Positions 7,884-17,963 are shown, numbered from the stretch's first letter. The stretch: 64,000 nucleotides of DNA from Halomonas sp. MCCC 1A13316 (GCF_014931605.1 NZ_CP053382.1:2666001-2730000), one strand, 5' to 3'. Numbers and translations are program-made. The notes: a model not told the origin generated them from the letters alone.

Positions 7884-9623
7884 ATGAGCAACGGTGCCAC
7901 GACGCAGGAGCGTCAGAACGCCTCGGGTAGCGCGTCTTCCACTGCGCTGCTGGAGCGACTCCAGCAGCAGCTTCGCGGAAACCCGCTGTTTGCCGTTCTG
8001 ATCGGTGGAGCCGCCATGATCGCAATCGTGGTGGCTCTGCTGATGTGGGCGCGCGAGCCCGAGTATCGTGTCCTTTACAGCAACCTCACCGAGGCCGATG
8101 GCGGCCGCATCATCGGCGAACTGGACACTCGCGGCGTTCCCTATCGCTTCAGCGAGGGTGGAACAGCGCTGCTGGTGCCGGGAGATTCCGTTCACAGCTT
8201 GCGCCTGCAACTGGCCGAACAAGGTTTGCCGCGCGGTGGCAACGTCGGCTTCGAACTGATGGACAATCAAGCCTTCGGTGTCAGCCAGTTCGCTGAGCAG
8301 GTCAACTTTCAGCGCGGCCTCGAGGGCGAGCTGACGCGCTCTATCGAATCCCTCGGGCCGGTTTCCCGCGCCCGCGTTCACCTGGCCATGGCCCGCGATT
8401 CGGTATTCGTACGCGACCGCGAGCCAGCCAAGGCCTCGGTCATCGTCACCCTGGAACCCGGTCGGGTCATCGGCGATGGCCAGGTCAATGCCATCATTCA
8501 CATGGTTTCGAGCAGCGTACCGGACCTCGCCGCCGAAAACATTACCGTGGTCGATCATGGCGGTCGCATGCTGTCGATGCCGAACAGCCAGGGTCGTGGT
8601 CTCGACGCGACTCAGCTCGACTATATCGCCGAGGTCGAGCGCTCCTTCCAGCAACGCATCGAGAACATTCTCTCGCCGATACTTGGCCGCGAGAGCATCA
8701 GCGCCCAGGTAGCCGCCCAGATCGACTTCTCACGTCGCGAAGAAACCAGCGAGCGCTATGGCCCCAACCAGCCGCCCAACGAAGCCGCAGTGCGCAGCCG
8801 CCAGTCCAGCCTTTCCTATAACGGTGGCGACGGTGTGGCAATGGGCATACCCGGTGCGCTGAGCAACACCCCTCCGGGAGTCGCACCCTCACCCATCGAA
8901 AATCTGCCCACCGATGAAGAAGGAGAGCTCACCGAGGAAGCCCAGCAGAGCCTACAGGCGCTGAACAACCTGAACCAGGACGACGTCGTCAACTACGAGG
9001 TCGACCGCAACGTTCAGCACATTCAGCACCGCCAAGGGCAGGTGACTCGCCTGAGCGCCGCAGTGGTAGTGGATTACCGTGAAGAGCGCAACGAAGAAGG
9101 CGAATGGGAGCGCGTTCCGCTCAGCGAGGTCGAGATCGCTCAGATCGAAAGCCTGGTGCGTCAGGCCATCGGCTTCTCCCAGGCACGTGGAGACGCCATT
9201 GAAGTCGTCAACAGCCCGTTCACTCGTGACGTTGAGGAGTTCGAGGAACTCGAGTGGTGGCAGTCGCCCCAGGTGCATGCACTGGCGCTCACCATCGGGC
9301 GTTACCTGCTGGTGGCACTGGGTATCCTGCTGGGCTACTTGCTGATCCTGCGTCCGCTGATCAAGCGTCATACCGAGCGGCCCATGCTGGCCACGACCCC
9401 CGGTACCGGTCTGCAGGTTCGTGTGGGCGACGACACGGAGGCAAGCGAAGGCGAGCTGGAAGCGGCAGGCGAAGAAGACGACGCACTGCGCCCCTACCAG
9501 AAGCCGAAGCGCAAGCGCCGCTCCTCGGCTTATGAAGACCACTTGGCCGAGCTGCGTGAGCTCGCCCAGGAGGATCCACGCATGATCGCCATGATCGTAC
9601 GCAGCTGGATGAATAAAGAATGA
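7884..9623 (+). CDS. fliF: Flagellar MS-ring protein FliF
   Basis: FliF forms the inner-membrane MS ring that houses the export gate and carries the C ring. The 579-residue product has the expected two membrane helices (about 36-55 and 475-496), the conserved REPEYRVLYSNL segment after the first helix, ring-building domains between them, and a C-terminal FliG-binding helix (YEDHLAELRELAQEDPRMIAMIVRSWM). It is the first gene of a tightly packed run reaching fliR. The stop codon overlaps the fliG start by 4 bp, indicating translational coupling. Confidence 0.96.
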   Translation: MSNGATTQERQNASGSASSTALLERLQQQLRGNPLFAVLIGGAAMIAIVVALLMWAREPEYRVLYSNLTEADGGRIIGELDTRGVPYRFSEGGTALLVPGDSVHSLRLQLAEQGLPRGGNVGFELMDNQAFGVSQFAEQVNFQRGLEGELTRSIESLGPVSRARVHLAMARDSVFVRDREPAKASVIVTLEPGRVIGDGQVNAIIHMVSSSVPDLAAENITVVDHGGRMLSMPNSQGRGLDATQLDYIAEVERSFQQRIENILSPILGRESISAQVAAQIDFSRREETSERYGPNQPPNEAAVRSRQSSLSYNGGDGVAMGIPGALSNTPPGVAPSPIENLPTDEEGELTEEAQQSLQALNNLNQDDVVNYEVDRNVQHIQHRQGQVTRLSAAVVVDYREERNEEGEWERVPLSEVEIAQIESLVRQAIGFSQARGDAIEVVNSPFTRDVEEFEELEWWQSPQVHALALTIGRYLLVALGILLGYLLILRPLIKRHTERPMLATTPGTGLQVRVGDDTEASEGELEAAGEEDDALRPYQKPKRKRRSSAYEDHLAELRELAQEDPRMIAMIVRSWMNKE

Positions 9624-10624
9624 GCAGTGCCAAGACCATGAGCGGCGTACGCCGCAGCGCCATCCTGATGCTGGCCCTCGACGAGGATAGTGCCGCAGAG
9701 GTGTTCAAGTTCCTCGCGCCCAAGGAGATCCAGCAGCTCAGTATGGAGATGGCGGAGATGGACCAGGTCTCCCACGAGGATATGCAGCAGGTCATGCTGG
9801 AGTTCCATCGTGAAACCGAAGAGTTCATCGCGCTGAACCTCAACTCCAGCGATCACATCCGTTCGGTGTTGACCAAGGCCCTGGGCAGCGAACGTGCCAC
9901 CAGCCTGATCGAGGACATACTGGAGTCCACCGGGAGCAGCAGCGGCATCGATTCGCTGAACCTTATGGAAGCTTCTATGGTGGCCGAGCTGATCCGCGAC
10001 GAGCATCCGCAGATCATCGCCACCATCCTGGTCCATCTGGAGCGGCATCAGGCCGCCGACGTGCTGGAGCAATTCGACGACAAGCTGCGCAACGACGTGG
10101 TTCTGCGTATCGCCACTTTCAGTGGCGTTCAGCCGGCCGCCCTGCAGGAGCTCACCGAGGTGCTGACCGGCATGCTCGACGGCCAGAACCTCAAGCGCAG
10201 CAAGATGGGCGGCGTGAGGACTGCGGCCGAGATTCTCAACCTGATGAACTCCTCCCTGGAAGAGACCGCCATCGAAACGGTACGTGCCCACAGCGAGGAC
10301 CTGGCCCAGAAGATCATCGACGAGATGTTCCTGTTCGAGAACCTCATGGACCTGGACGACCGCAGCATCCAGTTGGTGCTCAAGGAGATCGACACCAACT
10401 CATTGGTGGTGGCGCTCAAGGGCGCCCCCGAAGGGCTCATGGAGAAGTTCCTGCGCAATATGTCGCGGCGTGCCGCCGACCTGTTGCGCGAGGACATGGA
10501 AGCCCGCGGGCCGATTCGCGTCTCCCAGGTCGAAGCCGAGCAGAAATCCGTCCTTCAGGTGGTACGCCGCCTGGCGGATTCCGGCGAGATCGTGCTGAGC
10601 GGCGGAGACGACACCTATGTCTGA
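9620..10624 (+). CDS. fliG: Flagellar motor switch protein FliG
   Basis: FliG is the rotor protein that couples FliF to FliM and interacts with the stators through its C-terminal domain. The 334-residue length is typical. Visible signatures are the middle-domain DEHPQIIATIL motif, the KMGGVRTAAEILN linker with its Gly-Gly hinge, and the C-terminal domain with alternating charged residues (KIIDEMFLFENLMDLDDRSIQ and NMSRRAADLLREDME). It overlaps fliF by 4 bp and fliH by 8 bp. Confidence 0.96.
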   Translation: MSSAKTMSGVRRSAILMLALDEDSAAEVFKFLAPKEIQQLSMEMAEMDQVSHEDMQQVMLEFHRETEEFIALNLNSSDHIRSVLTKALGSERATSLIEDILESTGSSSGIDSLNLMEASMVAELIRDEHPQIIATILVHLERHQAADVLEQFDDKLRNDVVLRIATFSGVQPAALQELTEVLTGMLDGQNLKRSKMGGVRTAAEILNLMNSSLEETAIETVRAHSEDLAQKIIDEMFLFENLMDLDDRSIQLVLKEIDTNSLVVALKGAPEGLMEKFLRNMSRRAADLLREDMEARGPIRVSQVEAEQKSVLQVVRRLADSGEIVLSGGDDTYV

Positions 10625-11363
10625 GCGGGCGCCCTCCTCTTCCGAACGCCATGCGCCCTGGCAGCGCTGGCGTATGGGCGAGCTGCACGCCGAGAGTTCG
10701 GACGACAGGAGTCCTGCACAGGAGCTCGACCCCGCCGAGCAGGCCAGGCGCCGTGCCGCTTTTCAGCGCCAGGCGGAGCTGAAAGCACTGCGCGAAAAGG
10801 TCATTCAGGAAGCCCGCGAAGAGGGCTACCAGGCCGGCTTCGAGGCGGGGCGCAGCGAAGGTCTTACCCAGGGCCTGAGAGAAGGCCGTGATGAGGCCCA
10901 GAGCGAACTCAAGCAACGCATTCATGAGGTCGTGACGCCGCTCAAGCCGCTTGCCGAGCAGTTCACGGATGCGCTCGAACTGCTCGACGAAGAGATCGCC
11001 AACGACCTGGTCGAGCTGGCCATGGCAACGGGTCATCAGTTGGCCGGCGAGGCGCTCAAGGCACGTCCCAAGCAGATTTTGGAACTGATCAAGGCGTTAC
11101 TTCATACCGATCCACCGATGATCGGGCAACAGCGCCTGTGGCTGAATCCCCAGGACCACAAGCTGGTCGAGGAACACCTGGGCAGCGAGCTGGCCGCGGC
11201 AGGCTGGAAGCTGCAGCCAGACGCCCAGCTGACCCGTGGAGGATGCCGGGTAACGAGCGCCAACGGTGAGCTGGACGCCACCTGGGAGAGCCGTTGGGAG
11301 GCCGTCAAATCACAGGTCAGGCGGCGACGTACGGCGACTCCCCCCGGCAATAACGAAGAATAG
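10617..11363 (+). CDS. fliH: Flagellar export regulator FliH
   Basis: FliH dimerises, binds the FliI ATPase and tethers it to the C ring and export gate. The 248-residue product has an acidic N-terminus, a central segment with glycine-spaced helix motifs typical of FliH/YscL (EEGYQAGFEAGRSEGLTQGLREG), and a C-terminal FliI-binding domain. The ATG overlaps the end of fliG. The gene lies between fliG and fliI in the conserved order. Confidence 0.92.
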   Translation: MSERAPSSSERHAPWQRWRMGELHAESSDDRSPAQELDPAEQARRRAAFQRQAELKALREKVIQEAREEGYQAGFEAGRSEGLTQGLREGRDEAQSELKQRIHEVVTPLKPLAEQFTDALELLDEEIANDLVELAMATGHQLAGEALKARPKQILELIKALLHTDPPMIGQQRLWLNPQDHKLVEEHLGSELAAAGWKLQPDAQLTRGGCRVTSANGELDATWESRWEAVKSQVRRRRTATPPGNNEE

Positions 11364-11372
11364 AGGCAGGAC

Positions 11373-12770
11373 ATGAGCGAAACAGCGGCATCGACCAACA
11401 CGCACCAGGCACGCTGGCAGCATACGCTGCGGCATGTCCGTGCGCGTGTGGAAACGGTGCCCGGCTTTCGCGCCAGTGGTCGGGTGCTCCGCGCGACCGG
11501 TATGGTGATCGAGGCCGTCGGCCTGCGCGTGGCACTGGGCAATGCCTGCCGCATCGAACTGCTCTCGTCCGGCAGCAGCGAGCCGCCCCGTTTCGCCGAG
11601 GCCGAGGTGGTCGGTTTCAACGGCGAACGCCTTCTTCTGATGCCACTCACGGAGATCGCCGGCCTGATGCCCGGTGCTCGCGTCTTCCCGCTGGGCGATG
11701 GCCCGGATCACGCCGCCCGTCGCTTCCCTCTCGGCGAATCGTTGCTCGGCCGCGTAGTGGATGGCAACGGCGACCCGTTGGATGGCCTCGGCCCCCTGGA
11801 CGATGCGCCACGCTCCCCACTCGCCACCCCGCCGCTCAACCCGCTGAAGCGGGCGCCGATCAACGAGCAGATCGACGTCGGCATTCGCGCCATCAATGCC
11901 CTGCTCAGCGTCGGTCGCGGGCAGCGCATGGGGCTGTTCGCCGGCTCCGGTGTCGGTAAATCGGTACTGCTCGGCATGATGGCCCGCTATACCGGGGCCG
12001 ACGTCATCGTGGTGGGCCTGATCGGTGAACGGGGCCGCGAGGTGCAGGACTTCATCGACAACATTCTCGGCCCTGAGGGGCGCCGCCGCGCAGTGGTGGT
12101 AGCGGCCCCCGCCGACACCTCTCCGCTGCAGCGCCTGCAGGGCGCCGCCTATGCCACGCGCTTGGCGGAAGGCTATCGCGACCAGGGCAAGAACGTCTTG
12201 TTGATTATGGATTCGCTGACCCGCTACGCCATGGCCCAGCGCGAGATCGCCCTGGCCATCGGCGAGCCTCCTGCGACCAAGGGCTATCCACCCTCGGTGT
12301 TCGCCAAGATTCCCAGCTTGGTGGAGCGTGCCGGCAATGCCGAACGCGGCCGCGGCTCGATCACCGCCTTCTATACCGTACTCACCGAAGGCGATGACCA
12401 GCAGGACCCCATCGCCGACTCGGCACGCGCCATTCTCGATGGCCACATCGTGCTGTCACGGACTCTGGCCGAAGCCGGCCACTACCCGGCCATCGATATA
12501 GAAGCCTCGATAAGCCGCGTGATGACCCACATCATCGACGACCAACAATTGACCATGACCCAGGCGTTCAAGCGGCTCTTCTCTCGCTATCAGCGCAACC
12601 GCGACCTGATCAGCGTAGGCGCATACAGCCCGGGTCACGATCCCCAGCTGGACGAAGCCGTCCAGCGTTACCCGCAGCTGGAGCACTTCCTCCAGCAGGG
12701 CATGAATGAAAATGCCTCGATCGAGGCTTCTCGACAGGTTCTGGCTGAAACCCTAGGAGTCAGACAATGA
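11373..12770 (+). CDS. fliI: Flagellum-specific export ATPase FliI
   Basis: FliI is an F1-beta-like ATPase that powers and orders substrate delivery to the flagellar export gate. The 465-residue protein shows a Walker A motif ([14 protein letters not shown]), the [11 protein letters not shown] segment, a Walker B region ([21 protein letters not shown]) and the type III ATPase signature [23 protein letters not shown]. The stop codon overlaps the fliJ start by 4 bp. Confidence 0.96.
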   Translation: MSETAASTNTHQARWQHTLRHVRARVETVPGFRASGRVLRATGMVIEAVGLRVALGNACRIELLSSGSSEPPRFAEAEVVGFNGERLLLMPLTEIAGLMPGARVFPLGDGPDHAARRFPLGESLLGRVVDGNGDPLDGLGPLDDAPRSPLATPPLNPLKRAPINEQIDVGIRAINALLSVGRGQRMGLFAGSGVGKSVLLGMMARYTGADVIVVGLIGERGREVQDFIDNILGPEGRRRAVVVAAPADTSPLQRLQGAAYATRLAEGYRDQGKNVLLIMDSLTRYAMAQREIALAIGEPPATKGYPPSVFAKIPSLVERAGNAERGRGSITAFYTVLTEGDDQQDPIADSARAILDGHIVLSRTLAEAGHYPAIDIEASISRVMTHIIDDQQLTMTQAFKRLFSRYQRNRDLISVGAYSPGHDPQLDEAVQRYPQLEHFLQQGMNENASIEASRQVLAETLGVRQ

Positions 12771-13222
12771 GTGCATCGTCTCAACTCGCCATGCTGAGCG
12801 ATCTGGCCCGCGATGCCCGCGATCAGGCGGGTCAACTGCTGGCTGGTGAACGTCAGAACGAGCGCCAGGTGGCCTCCCAACTGGAGTCGCTCAATCGCTA
12901 TCGGCTCGAGTATGCCGAACGCCTGCAGCAGGCCATGCGTGAAGGCATCGATCCGGCCAGCATGCATAACTATCAACAGTTCCTGGCTTCGCTGGATACC
13001 GCTCTGCAGCGGGCCAGGCAAGCACTCGATGCCCAGCAGCAACGGGTCCAGCAGAGCCAGCAGCAGTGGCAGCAGGAACAGAAGCGGCTCTCGGCCTACG
13101 ATACGCTGGTATCGCGCCGGGATGTCGAGCGGCAGCGTCAAGAGGAGCGCCGCGAACAGCGTATCAATGACGAGATGTCAGCCGGACGGCTCTTGCGCCT
13201 GCGTGCCGGATACACATCGTGA
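12767..13222 (+). CDS. fliJ: Flagellar export chaperone FliJ
   Basis: FliJ is the coiled-coil stalk of the FliI hexamer and a general export chaperone. The 151-residue product is almost entirely helical and rich in Gln, Glu and Arg ([20 protein letters not shown] and [20 protein letters not shown]), the normal FliJ composition. Its position between fliI and fliK fixes the identity. Confidence 0.9.
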   Translation: MSASSQLAMLSDLARDARDQAGQLLAGERQNERQVASQLESLNRYRLEYAERLQQAMREGIDPASMHNYQQFLASLDTALQRARQALDAQQQRVQQSQQQWQQEQKRLSAYDTLVSRRDVERQRQEERREQRINDEMSAGRLLRLRAGYTS

Positions 13223-13241
13223 TTCGGCAAAGGAGATAACC

Positions 13242-14510
13242 ATGAATATTCAGATGATCCTGTCCGCTCTGCCGACGCCACTCTCCGGCAAACCGGAATC
13301 CGGCGCTGGCCATGGCCAATTCGCCCTGGCGCTCAACCAAGCCGCCCAGAGCGCGCCCGGTCAGGCCGGCAGCGTCACGTTCCCGGCCGCCTTGAACGCC
13401 ACTTCGGTCGAAGGCCTGCCGCCACCGACCATGGCGGCACAGCAGGCACTGCTTCAGGCACTGAATGCCCACGCCGGTCAACGGCTCGATGGCGAGACCG
13501 ACGTTGCCTTGCCCGATGCCGAGCTGAACGAGATCATGGCAAGACTCGCGCTGATCGATGGCAGCCATCAGCAGCCCGCAGTAACCAACGTGCAACCGCA
13601 ACCCAGCTTGGAACTGGCATTGCCCGCTGGTGAAATTCCGCTAGAGCTCACCGAGCACCCCCACGCCGCCGCCCTGGTGGCGACAGTCGTAGCCTCGGAG
13701 ACTCAGCGCCCTAGCGCTCCCCCCCTGGGGATAAATGCCCTGGCAGAGCGACCCGCGCGCCCTGACATGCCCGCCGTGCCCACCACGGCCGCGCCCGACA
13801 AACCGCTGGCGGCTCAGTTGACGGCATCCGCTACCGCCTCTGTCCAGGAAATCGATAGTGACGCAAGCACTCCGGCGCGTCCCGCCGACTTCACGAGTGC
13901 CCTGGCCAAAGTCTCCACGCCCCAGCCTGGCGGTGGCGAACTGCGTGCGGTAGCAGCCGACGCAGCACGCGGCGGCTTCGTGCCGGAATCCGCACCGATG
14001 GCACAATCCTCTGCCAGTACGGCAACACCGGCCAGCGCAACCGCTCAGCCCTCCCTGCTCACCCACACCAGCCTTGCCGCACCGGTACAGAGCCCGGCCT
14101 GGCCCGGCCAACTGGGCCAGCAGCTGGTTCAGTTCGCCCGTCAAGGCGGTGAACAACAGGTCGAGATTCGCTTGAACCCAGCCGAGCTTGGGCCGCTTGC
14201 CGTGAGCCTGAAAATGACTGAACAGGGTGCCCAGGCCCAGTTCCTGTCTGCCCATGCCCAGGTACGCCAAGTGCTGGAGCAGGCCATCCCACAGCTTCGC
14301 GAGGCGCTGGCCGAGCAGGGTATCAGCCTGGGCGAAACCTCGGTGGGCGAACAGCGTCGGCAGGATGCCCAGGCATTCGCCGGCCGTGACGGCCAGCGTG
14401 GCCAGGGTGCACAGGTCGCTGACGATCCGGCCCTGTTGGGTGATGATGTGCTCGCAGCGCCTTCCGCTACCACGCTCTCGCTGGACGGTCGCGTGAACCT
14501 TTACGCCTGA
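13242..14510 (+). CDS. fliK: Flagellar hook-length control protein FliK
   Basis: FliK acts as a secreted ruler for the hook and switches export specificity through FlhB. The ATG at 13242 follows AAGGAGATAACC, a strong ribosome binding site, and gives 422 residues. The open frame continues further upstream but overlaps fliJ there. The N-terminal two thirds are Ala/Pro/Gln-rich and poorly conserved. The C-terminal hook-length domain (about 290-380) carries the hallmark VEIRLNPAELGPLAVSLKM and AQAQFLSAHAQVRQVLEQAIPQLR. Confidence 0.92.
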   Translation: MNIQMILSALPTPLSGKPESGAGHGQFALALNQAAQSAPGQAGSVTFPAALNATSVEGLPPPTMAAQQALLQALNAHAGQRLDGETDVALPDAELNEIMARLALIDGSHQQPAVTNVQPQPSLELALPAGEIPLELTEHPHAAALVATVVASETQRPSAPPLGINALAERPARPDMPAVPTTAAPDKPLAAQLTASATASVQEIDSDASTPARPADFTSALAKVSTPQPGGGELRAVAADAARGGFVPESAPMAQSSASTATPASATAQPSLLTHTSLAAPVQSPAWPGQLGQQLVQFARQGGEQQVEIRLNPAELGPLAVSLKMTEQGAQAQFLSAHAQVRQVLEQAIPQLREALAEQGISLGETSVGEQRRQDAQAFAGRDGQRGQGAQVADDPALLGDDVLAAPSATTLSLDGRVNLYA

Positions 14511-14535
14511 GACAAAAAGGCAAGATAAGCCCTTT

Positions 14536-14569
14536 CGCGCGGCCTGTTCCTGTCATCAGGAGCCGCGCG
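14536..14569 (+). repeat. Long interrupted hairpin between fliK and fliL
   Basis: CGCGCGGC pairs with GCCGCGCG, and inside it TCCTG pairs with CAGGA around a TCAT loop, leaving a 4-base bulge on the left arm. No T-run follows. It could slow transcription or protect an mRNA end between the fliFGHIJK and fliLMNOPQR blocks. Confidence 0.45.
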
Positions 14570-14621
14570 CCTCCGGCATACTCTCTCCAACTGCTAGACC
14601 AACATAGACAAAGGCAAGGCA

Positions 14622-15098
14622 ATGGCGAAATCGACGGGTGGCTCCTCCAAGCTCCTGTGGTTGATGATACTGCTGGTACTGCTCTCCACGGCAGCAGCCG
14701 GGGCGGCCATCTACATGGTCCTGAACGACCGCAGCGGCAATGGAGAAGAAGCCATACAGACGCAACAGCTGGAGCGCCAGGCACCGATCTTCATCAAGAT
14801 CGAACCCTTCACGGTCAATCTCGCTGACGACAATTTCGGTTCGCGTCTGCTGTATACCGGCATTTCGCTGAAGGTCGGCAATGAAGAAACTCGCGAAATC
14901 CTGGATGAGCACATGCCACAGGTGCGCAGCCGGCTATTGATGCTGTTCTCCGGCAAGCAGGCAAGCGAACTGACTACGCCGAGTGGCAAGCGCCGCCTGA
15001 GCGAGGAAGTCATTGCCATGCTCTCAGAGCCACTGACCGAGCCCCAGCCGTCCCTTGAAATTCAGGACGTGCTGTTCACCGAGTTCATCGTGCAATAA
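14622..15098 (+). CDS. fliL: Flagellar basal body-associated protein FliL
   Basis: FliL is an inner-membrane protein surrounding the stator units and modulating motor torque. The 158-residue product has a short cytoplasmic N-terminus, one membrane helix (about 10-32) and a periplasmic stomatin-like domain ending with QDVLFTEFIVQ, the usual FliL terminus. It begins the second block of the run, upstream of fliM. Confidence 0.93.
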   Translation: MAKSTGGSSKLLWLMILLVLLSTAAAGAAIYMVLNDRSGNGEEAIQTQQLERQAPIFIKIEPFTVNLADDNFGSRLLYTGISLKVGNEETREILDEHMPQVRSRLLMLFSGKQASELTTPSGKRRLSEEVIAMLSEPLTEPQPSLEIQDVLFTEFIVQ

Positions 15099-15115
15099 CG
15101 GGTGCCCTGGCCACC

Positions 15116-16162
15116 ATGTCCCAAGACGATCTGCTGTCACAGGATGAGATCGACGCCCTGCTCAAGGGCGTCAGCGGCGACGACGAGCCGGTTGCGCGCA
15201 GCGACGGCGACTCCCGCGTACGCCCTTATGACCCGGCGACACAGCACCGCGTCATTCGCGAGCGTCTGCAGGCGCTGGATATCATCAACGAACGTTTCGC
15301 GCGGCATTTCCGCATGGGGCTGTTCAACCTGCTGCGCCGTAGTGCCGACATAACCGTCGACTCGGTACGCTACCTGAGCTACAGCGAGTTTTCGCGCAAC
15401 GTGCCGGTGCCGACCAATATCAATATCATCGGCATGAAGCCGCTGCGCGGGTCGGCGCTGATCGTGTTCCCGCCCAACCTTGTCTTCATGGTGGTGGATA
15501 ACCTGTTCGGTGGCGACGGACGCTTCCTGACCAAATCGGAAGGCCGCGAATTCACCAATACCGAGCAGCGCATCATCCAGCGTCTGCTGCAGTTGGCCAT
15601 CGATGCCTACGAAGAGTCGTGGAAGTCGGTCTATCCGCTGCAGATCAGTTACTTGCGCTCGGAGATGCAGTCGAAGTTCGCCAACATCACCAACTCGCCC
15701 AACGAGATCGTGGTGAATACGAACTTCAATATCGAGGTCGGCAATCTCTCCAGCAGCTTTCAGATCTGCATTCCGTATTTGATGGTAGAACCCCTGCGCG
15801 ACCTGCTGGCCAACCCGCTCAACGATGGCCATCACGATCAGGATGGGTCCTGGACCAAGCGCATGGCGGGCGAACTTCGTCGCTCCGAAGTAGAACTGAT
15901 CGCCAATTTTGCCGATGTCCCTACCCGCATAGCCCATGTCATGGCGCTCAAGGTGGGCGACGTTCTTCCTCTCGAGCTACCCGAGACGGTCACCGCCAGC
16001 GTCGATGGCGTACCGGTGATGGAGTGCGATTACGGTAGCCAGAACGAGCAACGCGCGCTGCGTGTCATCCGCATCATCGACCATGGTGCACAGAATCCGG
16101 TGTCAAAGGACGCCTTCATCAAGGGCGCAGCGCCTCAAGCCAAGGACTACAAGCATGACTGA
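15116..16162 (+). CDS. fliM: Flagellar motor switch protein FliM
   Basis: FliM forms the C-ring wall and receives phosphorylated CheY. The 348-residue protein begins with the conserved CheY-P-binding helix (LLSQDEIDALLKGV), has the middle-domain VVDNLFGGDGRF segment and ends in a SpoA-like domain (about 260-330) that pairs with FliN. The gene overlaps the fliN start by 8 bp. Motif content and order make the call secure. Confidence 0.96.
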   Translation: MSQDDLLSQDEIDALLKGVSGDDEPVARSDGDSRVRPYDPATQHRVIRERLQALDIINERFARHFRMGLFNLLRRSADITVDSVRYLSYSEFSRNVPVPTNINIIGMKPLRGSALIVFPPNLVFMVVDNLFGGDGRFLTKSEGREFTNTEQRIIQRLLQLAIDAYEESWKSVYPLQISYLRSEMQSKFANITNSPNEIVVNTNFNIEVGNLSSSFQICIPYLMVEPLRDLLANPLNDGHHDQDGSWTKRMAGELRRSEVELIANFADVPTRIAHVMALKVGDVLPLELPETVTASVDGVPVMECDYGSQNEQRALRVIRIIDHGAQNPVSKDAFIKGAAPQAKDYKHD

Positions 16163-16726
16163 TCCCAAGAAACCCGATCAGAACGTTTCCGACGACGACT
16201 GGGCCTCCGCCATGTCCGAGCAGCAGGACAACAAACCTGCAACCGACGACGACCCTTGGGCCGAGGCCATGGCCGAGCAGGAAGCGGCCGAGTCCGCTCC
16301 CAGCGCCGAGGACGATCCCTGGGCGGAAGCGTTAGCCGAGCAGGAAGCGGTTGAAGCCGCGGCAGACGAAACTTCGGCGGTGGCAGTACACCCGCCTCCG
16401 CCCCCCAGTCAGCTGGTGATCGCGTATTCCGCCCGCTCGACAAGGGCAAGGAAGGCGGTACCGCTCGCGATCTCGAAATGATCATGGACATCCCGGTCAA
16501 GTTGACCGTGGAGCTGGGCCGCACCAAGTTGACCATCAAGCAGTTGCTGGAACTGGCCCAAGGCTCCGTCGTCGAACTCGATGGCTTGGCCGGTGAGCCG
16601 ATGGACATTCTGATCAACGGTTACCTGATCGCCCAGGGCGAAGTCGTCGTCGTAGACGACAAGTACGGCATTCGCATCACCGAGATCATCACCCCCTCCG
16701 AGCGGGTGCAGAAACTCAACCGATGA
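16155..16726 (+). CDS. fliN: Flagellar motor switch protein FliN, interrupted by a frameshift
   Basis: FliN is the C-ring base protein. Two overlapping frames together make one FliN. The ATG at 16155 opens an acidic extension with a duplicated DDPWAEAMAEQEA-type unit, then runs out of frame to a stop at 16481. The other frame carries VFRPLDKGKEGG and the complete SpoA domain (MDIPVKLTVELGRTKLTIKQ to the stop at 16726). Adding one base in the C6 run at 16401-16406 restores a continuous 190-codon reading frame. FliN is essential for flagella, so a sequencing error, a recent mutation or ribosomal slippage are all possible. Internal initiation at ATG 16478 or 16484 would yield only the SpoA core, and no clear ribosome binding site precedes it. 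Confidence 0.85.
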
Positions 16727-17163
16727 GCAGCACCGCCACTCCCGAAGCTTCCACCGGGCTCGAGTCCTTTGCCGTTGGTGGCGATGCCCTGGTGGGCATG
16801 GCCACCCTCGGCAAGACTGCCGCCGCCCTGGCGCTGGTCATCGCCATCATCCTGGTCTGCACGGCGCTGTTGCGCCGCTGGAACCCGCAAAAACGCGCAG
16901 CCGGCGGCCATCTGCAGGTTATCGGCAGTGCCGCCCTGGGCAACCGAGAGCGAGTGGTTATCGTCGAGGTCGAAGGGACCTGGCTGGTGCTCGGTGTCGG
17001 CGGCGGCCAGATCAATAAGCTGCATGAGCTTGCAGCACCGGCTCGCCCGCCCGACGATTCCTCTGGTTCCGTGCCCGAGGGCGAGCGCTTTGCCGCCCGC
17101 TTCGCGCGCGCGCTCAAGCATAATGCCGGCCTGGGCGGCGCTCGTGGACGGGGAAATTCATGA
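16723..17163 (+). CDS. fliO: Flagellar biosynthetic protein FliO
   Basis: FliO is a small membrane protein that assists assembly of the FliP ring of the export gate. The 146-residue product has one membrane helix (about 28-48) followed by a cytoplasmic domain with [30 protein letters not shown], the recognisable FliO core. It overlaps fliN and fliP by 4 bp each. Confidence 0.92.
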   Translation: MSSTATPEASTGLESFAVGGDALVGMATLGKTAAALALVIAIILVCTALLRRWNPQKRAAGGHLQVIGSAALGNRERVVIVEVEGTWLVLGVGGGQINKLHELAAPARPPDDSSGSVPEGERFAARFARALKHNAGLGGARGRGNS

Positions 17164-17921
17164 TCGTCTCTTCTCGCTCGCTGCATCTGCTCGCTCTGCT
17201 TGTCGCGCCGGTTCTCGCCCTGCTGCCGCTGGGTGCCGATGCCCAGCAGATTCCCGGCATCGTCAGCCAGCCGCTGGAAGGCGGCGGCCAGCAATGGTCG
17301 ATCACGCTTCAAACGCTGCTGCTGTTGAGCTCGCTGGCCTTCCTGCCGGCCGCACTGCTGATGATGACCAGCTTCACACGCATCATCATCGTACTCAGTC
17401 TGTTGCGCACCGCCATCGGGACCCAGTCAACGCCACCCAATCAAGTGATGTTGGGCATGGCTCTGTTCCTGACCTTCTTCGTGATGTCCCCGGTTATCAG
17501 CATGGTCTACGAAACCGCCTGGGTCCCCCTTTCGGCTGAGGAGATCACGTTTCCGGAGTTCCTGCAGCTGGCCCAGCAGCCCTTTCGTGAGTTCATGCTG
17601 GCCCAGACTCGCGAGCCCGACCTGGCGCTGTTTGCGCGCTTGGGAGAGGTAGGCCCGATGCAGGGCCCCGAGGACGTGCCGCTACGCATTCTGGTGCCGT
17701 CCTTCGTCACCAGCGAGCTCAAGACTGCATTTCAGATCGGCTTCACCGTCTTCATTCCGTTCCTGATCATCGATCTGGTGGTGGCCAGTACGCTGATGTC
17801 GCTGGGCATGATGATGGTTCCGCCGGCGACAATCTCGCTGCCGTTCAAGCTGATGCTGTTCGTGCTGGTGGATGGCTGGCAGCTGATCATCGGCTCGCTG
17901 GCGGAAAGCTTCTTCATCTAG
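17160..17921 (+). CDS. fliP: Flagellar export gate protein FliP
   Basis: FliP is the main subunit of the FliPQR export channel in the MS ring. The 253-residue protein has a cleavable signal peptide (about 1-28), four membrane helices and the family signatures [18 protein letters not shown] and [22 protein letters not shown]. The length and order next to fliQ and fliR are standard. Confidence 0.96.
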   Translation: MIVSSRSLHLLALLVAPVLALLPLGADAQQIPGIVSQPLEGGGQQWSITLQTLLLLSSLAFLPAALLMMTSFTRIIIVLSLLRTAIGTQSTPPNQVMLGMALFLTFFVMSPVISMVYETAWVPLSAEEITFPEFLQLAQQPFREFMLAQTREPDLALFARLGEVGPMQGPEDVPLRILVPSFVTSELKTAFQIGFTVFIPFLIIDLVVASTLMSLGMMMVPPATISLPFKLMLFVLVDGWQLIIGSLAESFFI

Positions 17922-17963
17922 GCCGACGTAACAAGACCGAGCCATGCTCGGCGAGGAGTCGAT

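Noticed and set aside
11310-12446. Minus-strand ORF of 378 codons opposite fliI
   Set aside because: It is a shadow frame of a strongly conserved ATPase gene.
12813-13241. Upstream extension of the fliK frame
   Set aside because: It overlaps fliJ throughout, and the strong ribosome binding site before 13242 sets the start.
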